DNA of 9,191 bases. Source: Prevotella sp. UBA4376. Its GTDB lineage: Bacteria; Bacteroidota; Bacteroidia; Bacteroidales; Bacteroidaceae. The stretch spans positions 6,499-15,689 of the forward strand of contig DGRY01000041.1 in assembly GCA_002391185.1 (NCBI GenBank), read 5' to 3'. Every line of letters starts with the position of its first letter. Within the stretch, counting starts at the first letter, position 1. The translations under genes and the position numbers were made by a program. The notes under the pieces are model-generated. The model had not been told where the DNA came from. It made no database searches and was given only the letters and a program-made list of their open reading frames with translations. This document shows, piece by piece, positions 5,873-9,191 of this stretch.

Positions 5873-5903
5873 CAAATATAACAATTTTCTACATAACAAC
5901 AAA
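5873..5903 (-). promoter_or_regulatory. trp operon promoter, Bacteroidetes type
   Basis: On the minus strand TTTG (5903-5900) is followed by a 19-nt spacer and TATATTTG (5880-5873), an exact match to the Bacteroidetes primary sigma consensus TTTG-N19-21-TAnnTTTG. The predicted start is near 5868-5865, giving a short untranslated lead to the peptide ATG at 5842. I see no palindromic operator nearby, which fits control by attenuation. Confidence 0.8.
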
Positions 5904-6047
5904 CAAAATCAAAGAAAAATTGTATTTTTAGGTACAAAACGGAAGAAATAGTAGTCTATACAACCGAGAATGATAAATACAGAACAATGAACTAACACAA
6001 TAAAAATAAAAACAACACGTTAGTATAATATAAACTATAAAATAAAG

Positions 6048-6176
6048 ATGCCTATGAAGTATTTTACTCCTGAAGAAATGAAACCAAGTAAAAAAACATT
6101 GGACCTGATCAGAGAGTTTGCTCATTCGTATCAGGTAATAAAAATGAAAACAAAAAACGGGCTATGCCTGAACTAA
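6048..6176 (+). CDS. Small protein of unknown function upstream of rpe (42 aa)
   Basis: ATG at 6048 opens a 42-codon frame starting MPMKYFTPEEMKPSKKTLDL and continuing IREFAHSYQVIK, with a basic end, MKTKNGLCLN. An alternative start is the second ATG at 6054 (MKYFTPEEMKPS). The KPSxxTLxxIRxFAxSY pattern resembles short uncharacterised Bacteroidales proteins I have seen, with a Pro-Ser turn followed by one amphipathic helix; this is recollection, not a search. No membrane segment or signal peptide is visible. It is followed after 59 bp by rpe on the same strand, so the two may be co-transcribed. A 12-bp palindrome, CTCTTTAAAGAG (6178-6189), lies between them. I cannot assign a function. The 144 bp between the trp promoter and this ORF are A/T-rich and show no convincing plus-strand promoter. 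Confidence 0.6.
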   Translation: MPMKYFTPEEMKPSKKTLDLIREFAHSYQVIKMKTKNGLCLN

Positions 6177-6235
6177 GCTCTTTAAAGAGACTTGGAACAA
6201 AATTGCAAGAATACAATAAAAACTATATAGTTAAA

Positions 6236-6892
6236 ATGAATACATTGGTTTCACCTTCTCTCCTGTCAGCTAACTTTCTTGACTTGGAGAGCGACATTAA
6301 CATGATTAATAATAGCGATGCCGATTGGCTACATCTGGATGTGATGGATGGCGAATTTGTACCTAACATTTCATTCGGTTTCCCTGTGCTCGAAGCAGTT
6401 GCCAAAGCATGCAAAAAGCCACTTGATGTGCATTTCATGGTTGTTCACCCTGAACGATGGATTGAGAAAACAGCACAATTAGGGGCTATGATGATGAACG
6501 TGCACTATGAGGCTTGCACCCATCTGCACCGCACAATACAAGAAATTCACCATGCGGGGATGAAAGCAGGGGTAACTCTAAACCCTTCGACACCTGTTAG
6601 CGTGCTCGAAGACATTATACGCGACGTTGACATGGTGCTACTTATGAGCGTGAACCCTGGATTCGGCGGACAGAAATTTATAGAGAACACAATAAGCAAA
6701 GTTGAAAAACTAAAGAAAATGATTGCAACAACAGGCAGTCAGGCTCTGATTGAAGTTGACGGAGGCGTAAACCACGAAACATCACCCCGACTTGTGAAGG
6801 CAGGTGTTAACGTACTGGTGAGTGGAAGCTATATTTTCAAGGCTACCGACCCTATAGCTACCATCAAGGCATTAAAAAAACTATCTGATTAA
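6236..6892 (+). CDS. rpe: Ribulose-phosphate 3-epimerase
   Basis: Rpe interconverts D-ribulose 5-phosphate and D-xylulose 5-phosphate in the pentose phosphate pathway, which also supplies ribose 5-phosphate for PRPP. The 218-residue TIM barrel starts MNTLVSPSLLSANFLDLESD. Metal and catalytic residues are all present: H33 and D35 in HLDVMDGEFVPN, H66 in LDVHFMV, and D175 in IEVDGGV. The phosphate loop VNPGFGGQKF (139-148) and the C-terminal VSGSYIF are typical. The frame is open to an ATG at 6164, adding 24 residues. I rejected that start because the family begins at the MNTLVSPSLLSAN position and the extension overlaps the end of the small ORF at 6048-6176. The stop TAA overlaps the stop of the convergent sigma gene. 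Confidence 0.96.
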   Translation: MNTLVSPSLLSANFLDLESDINMINNSDADWLHLDVMDGEFVPNISFGFPVLEAVAKACKKPLDVHFMVVHPERWIEKTAQLGAMMMNVHYEACTHLHRTIQEIHHAGMKAGVTLNPSTPVSVLEDIIRDVDMVLLMSVNPGFGGQKFIENTISKVEKLKKMIATTGSQALIEVDGGVNHETSPRLVKAGVNVLVSGSYIFKATDPIATIKALKKLSD

Positions 6893-7482
6893 TAAATATC
6901 CAATGCTATATTGTTGTCCTTGACCATTCTGCGAAGGTTAAGGACAGCATAACGCATTCGCCCTAATGAGGTGTTGATACTCACATTAGTTGTTTCGGCA
7001 ATCTCCTTGAACGACATTTGCTGAAAGAAACGCATGAAGATAACCTCACGCTGATTGTCGGGAAGCATATTCATCATCTTCTTAACGTCGCAAAGCACCT
7101 GTTCGTTGATGAAAATATCCTCAATGTTGGCATCAAGAAGCTTATTGCCTAAAATAGTTAAATCGTTATCTTCATTAGTATCAATAATCTGCTCAGCCTT
7201 TTCTGTGCGATAGCTATCAATGATGATATTGTGAGCAATGCGCATAAGCCATGCCGCAAACTTACCTGAAGGAACATATTTTCCTTCCTGAAGCTTTGTA
7301 ATAACCTTAATAAAGGTTTCCTGAAAAACATCATTGGCCTTCTCATGATCGCGAACTACGAACATGATATAAGAAAAAAGCTTTGACTGATTGCGTGACA
7401 ATAAAATATCAAAAGCTCTATTGTTGCCTTCTACATAGGACATGGCCAACTGTTCGTCGGTCATATTTTCAAGATGTTCCAT
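6889..7482 (-). CDS. ECF-type RNA polymerase sigma factor
   Basis: A 197-residue sigma-70 family protein of the two-domain ECF type. Region 2 spans about residues 15-92, including the core-binding and -10 recognition helices (LFSYIMFVVRDHEKANDVFQ, ETFIKVITKL, FAAWLMRIAHNIIIDSYR). An acidic linker follows (DTNEDND). Region 4 is at about 136-188, with LPDNQREVIFMRFFQQMSF and the helix-turn-helix FKEIAETTNVSINTSLGRMRYA. There is no region 1 or 3. It matches the general form of Bacteroidales ECF factors. No anti-sigma or TonB/SusC-type gene lies next to it, so its signal and regulon cannot be read from context. It has its own promoter, and a terminator separates it from the GH57 gene upstream. 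It converges on rpe with overlapping stops, so antisense interference at the 3' ends is possible. Confidence 0.93.
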   Translation of the reverse strand: MEHLENMTDEQLAMSYVEGNNRAFDILLSRNQSKLFSYIMFVVRDHEKANDVFQETFIKVITKLQEGKYVPSGKFAAWLMRIAHNIIIDSYRTEKAEQIIDTNEDNDLTILGNKLLDANIEDIFINEQVLCDVKKMMNMLPDNQREVIFMRFFQQMSFKEIAETTNVSINTSLGRMRYAVLNLRRMVKDNNIALDIY

Positions 7483-7563
7483 TTTCTTTATGTTTTTAAA
7501 TCCTAAGTAAATGTGCTTCGATAGGCTAAAATTTTATTGTAGTTAAAGTGTTAATTTTCAATG

Positions 7564-7595
7564 CAAAGATATGTTATTTTTTTAATAGCTGCAAG
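7564..7595 (-). promoter_or_regulatory. Predicted promoter of the sigma factor gene
   Basis: On the minus strand CTTG (7595-7592), a 20-nt spacer and TATCTTTG (7571-7564) fit the Bacteroidetes TTTG / TAnnTTTG consensus, with one mismatch at -33. Transcription would start near 7558, leaving a 5' UTR of about 75 nt before the ATG at 7482. It looks like a housekeeping promoter, so autoregulation by the ECF factor is not evident. Confidence 0.6.
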
Positions 7596-7625
7596 TAAAA
7601 AGTCAAATTTTTAGCGAAAACAAAT

Positions 7626-7660
7626 AAAAAAAAGAGGTTGACGCAGGATGCATCAACCTC
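7626..7660 (-). terminator. Intrinsic terminator between GH57 and sigma factor genes
   Basis: On the minus strand GAGGUUGA (7660-7653) pairs perfectly with UCAACCUC (7641-7634). A 3-bp inner extension (GCA / UGC) closes a short loop. Eight U follow (7633-7626). It lies about 155 nt after the GH57 stop codon and upstream of the sigma promoter, so it separates the two transcription units. Confidence 0.85.
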
Positions 7661-7701
7661 ACAGGAACGATTTAGAAAAGTTCTAAATCCTAAAAAAATA
7701 T
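7626..7701 (-). ncRNA. Candidate small RNA (about 75 nt)
   Basis: On the minus strand ATTG (7737-7734), a 20-nt spacer and TATATTTG (7713-7706) make a good Bacteroidetes promoter. Its -7 box and the CAAC that follows are identical to those of the trp promoter. Transcription from near 7700 would produce about 75 nt: a first perfect 8-bp hairpin, GATTTAGA-loop-TCTAAATC (7689-7669), an 8-nt linker, and the terminator hairpin ending in eight U. No ORF of note lies inside it. The alternative is that this is only the 3' UTR of the GH57 gene with a chance promoter match in AT-rich DNA. I do not recognise a known RNA family. Confidence 0.4.
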
Positions 7702-7814
7702 GTTGCAAATATAGAATTATTATCCATAAAATGCAATATTTTTTAAGGAAAAATTACATATTTAACATTTTAGCCGATAACAACATAATCAAAAACTCAT
7801 GTAAGAAAGCGAAA

Positions 7815-9191
7815 CTATTTTGTTGTGCGCTTCTCGACCTCGGCTGATTTTGCAGTAAGTTTCTCTGCAGCAGTCGCCTTTTTCGCAACATTTTTCTTTG
7901 TTGCTGATTTCTTTATTGAAGTTTTCTTTGCTGAAGTTTTCCTCTCCAAAGGTTTCCCTTCAGCAAGAATCATCTTCTTTATCTTGGTCTGCAGATGATC
8001 AATTTCCTTATCCTTCATTGCTATCTCATCGCCCTGATTCTTTATTGTCGTGAGCAAGCTCTCGAGCTCATCATTATCTATGTCGGCAGGATAGAGATTG
8101 TTGACACGTGTAATAAAGTCGCCAAGAATATTCATGTAGTTAGTGAAGGCATCAAAAGGACTGCTATAGATACCCCGGTCAAGTCCCACATTACTTGGTT
8201 TAGTAGTCATGAATCGGAAATTATTGCTTGCCTGCAGATAATCCCAGTCTTGATTTATTCGTGGATCGTTGGCAATACGCACTCTGTCGGCAACACTATA
8301 CAGCTTGTTGAATGCCTCATACTGCATTGGATTACCAAGCCATGTTGATACATCACGTTCTTCATCAACCCAAGATAGAGAATCGGGCACATTAAGCACA
8401 TCAACAGCCTTTGCTTTCATGCACAACTCAGTTGGAGTGGAGAAAGTGATGCCTTTTTGCTTTGCGCATATAGGCAGAGCCTTGATAAACTCAAGAATGT
8501 TACTGCTCAATGGCTGAGCTATACCAAGAGCCGACAGTTCCATAAAGATGTTTATAACCTGCTCGCCCTCTGGAAGTGATGCTATACCTTGTATATAGTT
8601 GTCAGCAAAGAGAGGATATTCTTCCCACTCACTATTGTTGAAACGCAAAGAGATATCGTCGCTAAGTTTTACATCGCGCAAAAGCAACTTGAGCTTTGGT
8701 GCCTGAGCACAGCTATACACATAGTGAGGACTCTTCCAACCAAGAACATGCTTAGCTCCCTCAGTGAGCATACCTTTAAACCCCATCTGGCTTGCAATAT
8801 AGCCAATCTCGTCGCTATAGATAAGGCTTGAGTTACGGAGAACCTTTGGTGTCTGACCAAAATACTCTTGAATCTTAGCCACTTGCTTCTTGACATCAGA
8901 CTTGAAACACTCTTCGTTTGCCAAGGATGAAAGGCCATGAGAATAAGGCTCAGCAAGAAATTCTACACAACCTGTTTCATTGAGTTCCTGAAGTTTTTCA
9001 AGAACCTGTGGCGCATGAAGTTCAAGCTGCTCGATGCCTACTCCACTCAAAGAAAAAGCCACTTTAAAATATTTACCATTATCGTTGATCATTCGTTGAA
9101 TGGTAGTCAAAGCAGGCATATAAGAGCGCTCAACAATCTCATTGATGTTGCGCTCGTTTTCATAATCATCATAATAATAATGATCAGTACC
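7815..9191 (-). CDS. GH57 alpha-amylase-like protein, probably catalytically inactive (N terminus outside window)
   Basis: The frame is open to the right edge and encodes 458 visible residues. The first 24 are GTDHYYYDDYENERNINEIV plus ERSY, typical of the Bacteroidales GH57 alpha-amylase family. The upstream region with the first conserved HQ motif is missing. FLAEPYSHGLSSL, GFKGMLTEGAKHVLGWKSP, SWVDEERDVSTWLGN and FDAFTNYMNILGDF identify the family. Active relatives have RNTELIY with the nucleophile Glu. Here it is RNSSLIY (8837-8817), with Ser at that position. The proton-donor motif FMDYETFGEHQ is replaced by FMELSALGIAQ (8546-8514). Both catalytic residues therefore seem lost. The fold is otherwise intact, followed by a coiled coil and a Lys/Ala/Thr-rich tail (7944-7818). 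Alpha-amylase-like GH57 homologues without catalytic residues have been described in the literature. Its role may be glycan binding or regulation; this is inference. Confidence 0.88.
   Translation of the reverse strand, partial: GTDHYYYDDYENERNINEIVERSYMPALTTIQRMINDNGKYFKVAFSLSGVGIEQLELHAPQVLEKLQELNETGCVEFLAEPYSHGLSSLANEECFKSDVKKQVAKIQEYFGQTPKVLRNSSLIYSDEIGYIASQMGFKGMLTEGAKHVLGWKSPHYVYSCAQAPKLKLLLRDVKLSDDISLRFNNSEWEEYPLFADNYIQGIASLPEGEQVINIFMELSALGIAQPLSSNILEFIKALPICAKQKGITFSTPTELCMKAKAVDVLNVPDSLSWVDEERDVSTWLGNPMQYEAFNKLYSVADRVRIANDPRINQDWDYLQASNNFRFMTTKPSNVGLDRGIYSSPFDAFTNYMNILGDFITRVNNLYPADIDNDELESLLTTIKNQGDEIAMKDKEIDHLQTKIKKMILAEGKPLERKTSAKKTSIKKSATKKNVAKKATAAEKLTAKSAEVEKRTTK

Noticed and set aside
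5928..6125. Minus-strand 65-codon frame with hydrophobic Phe/Tyr/Cys-rich sequence
   Set aside because: It is antisense to AT-rich leader DNA and to the small ORF; the composition is what reading AT-rich DNA backwards gives, and it has no homology I recognise.
6164..6235. 24-residue N-terminal extension of rpe
   Set aside because: The frame is open, but the family starts at MNTLVSPSLLSAN, and the extension start lies inside the end of the 42-residue ORF and has no family similarity.
7638..7847. Plus-strand 69-codon frame
   Set aside because: It begins inside the minus-strand terminator hairpin and crosses the candidate sRNA and the GH57 stop; composition is non-protein-like.
1..9191. CRISPR array, tRNA or rRNA genes, insertion sequence, phage genes
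   Set aside because: No spaced direct repeats, tRNA cloverleaf, rRNA segments, transposase or phage proteins were seen; the repeats present are short intergenic elements only.

Overview
The window looks like a piece of a Bacteroidales chromosome, most likely Prevotella or a close relative. The evidence is TTTG / TAnnTTTG (-33/-7) promoter motifs, A-rich rather than Shine-Dalgarno start regions, an ECF sigma factor and a GH57 protein that both read like Bacteroidales versions, and repeat types I associate with that order. The genus is inference.

Positions 1-5903 hold a tryptophan biosynthesis operon on the minus strand. In transcription order it has a Bacteroidetes-type promoter (5903-5873), a 17-residue leader peptide with three consecutive Trp codons (5842-5789), an intrinsic terminator (5750-5714), then trpD, trpC, trpF, trpA, trpB and the first 207 codons of trpE, which runs off the left edge. 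These enzymes take anthranilate to tryptophan, and TrpE starts the pathway from chorismate. The leader is a classic ribosome-stalling attenuator layout. All five gaps between the trp genes are wide (62-169 bp), and each holds repetitive or AT-rich sequence. Two copies of a double-hairpin repeat lie inverted around trpF-trpA-trpB. A pair of diverged C/T-rich elements sits at the trpF and trpA stop codons. Heptamer-type AT repeats occur before trpE and trpC.

Positions 6048-6892 read on the plus strand: a 42-residue small ORF, then rpe (ribulose-phosphate 3-epimerase). rpe converges on an ECF sigma factor gene (7482-6889, minus), and their stop codons overlap.

Positions 7483-7814 are intergenic. 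They hold a promoter for the sigma gene, a strong minus-strand terminator, and a possible ~75-nt small RNA. From 7815 to the right edge is the C-terminal part of a GH57 alpha-amylase-like protein. It appears to lack both expected catalytic residues and ends in a coiled coil and a Lys/Ala/Thr-rich basic tail.

The most noteworthy points are the Trp-codon attenuator, the probable GH57 pseudoenzyme, the repeats in every trp junction, and the candidate small RNA.
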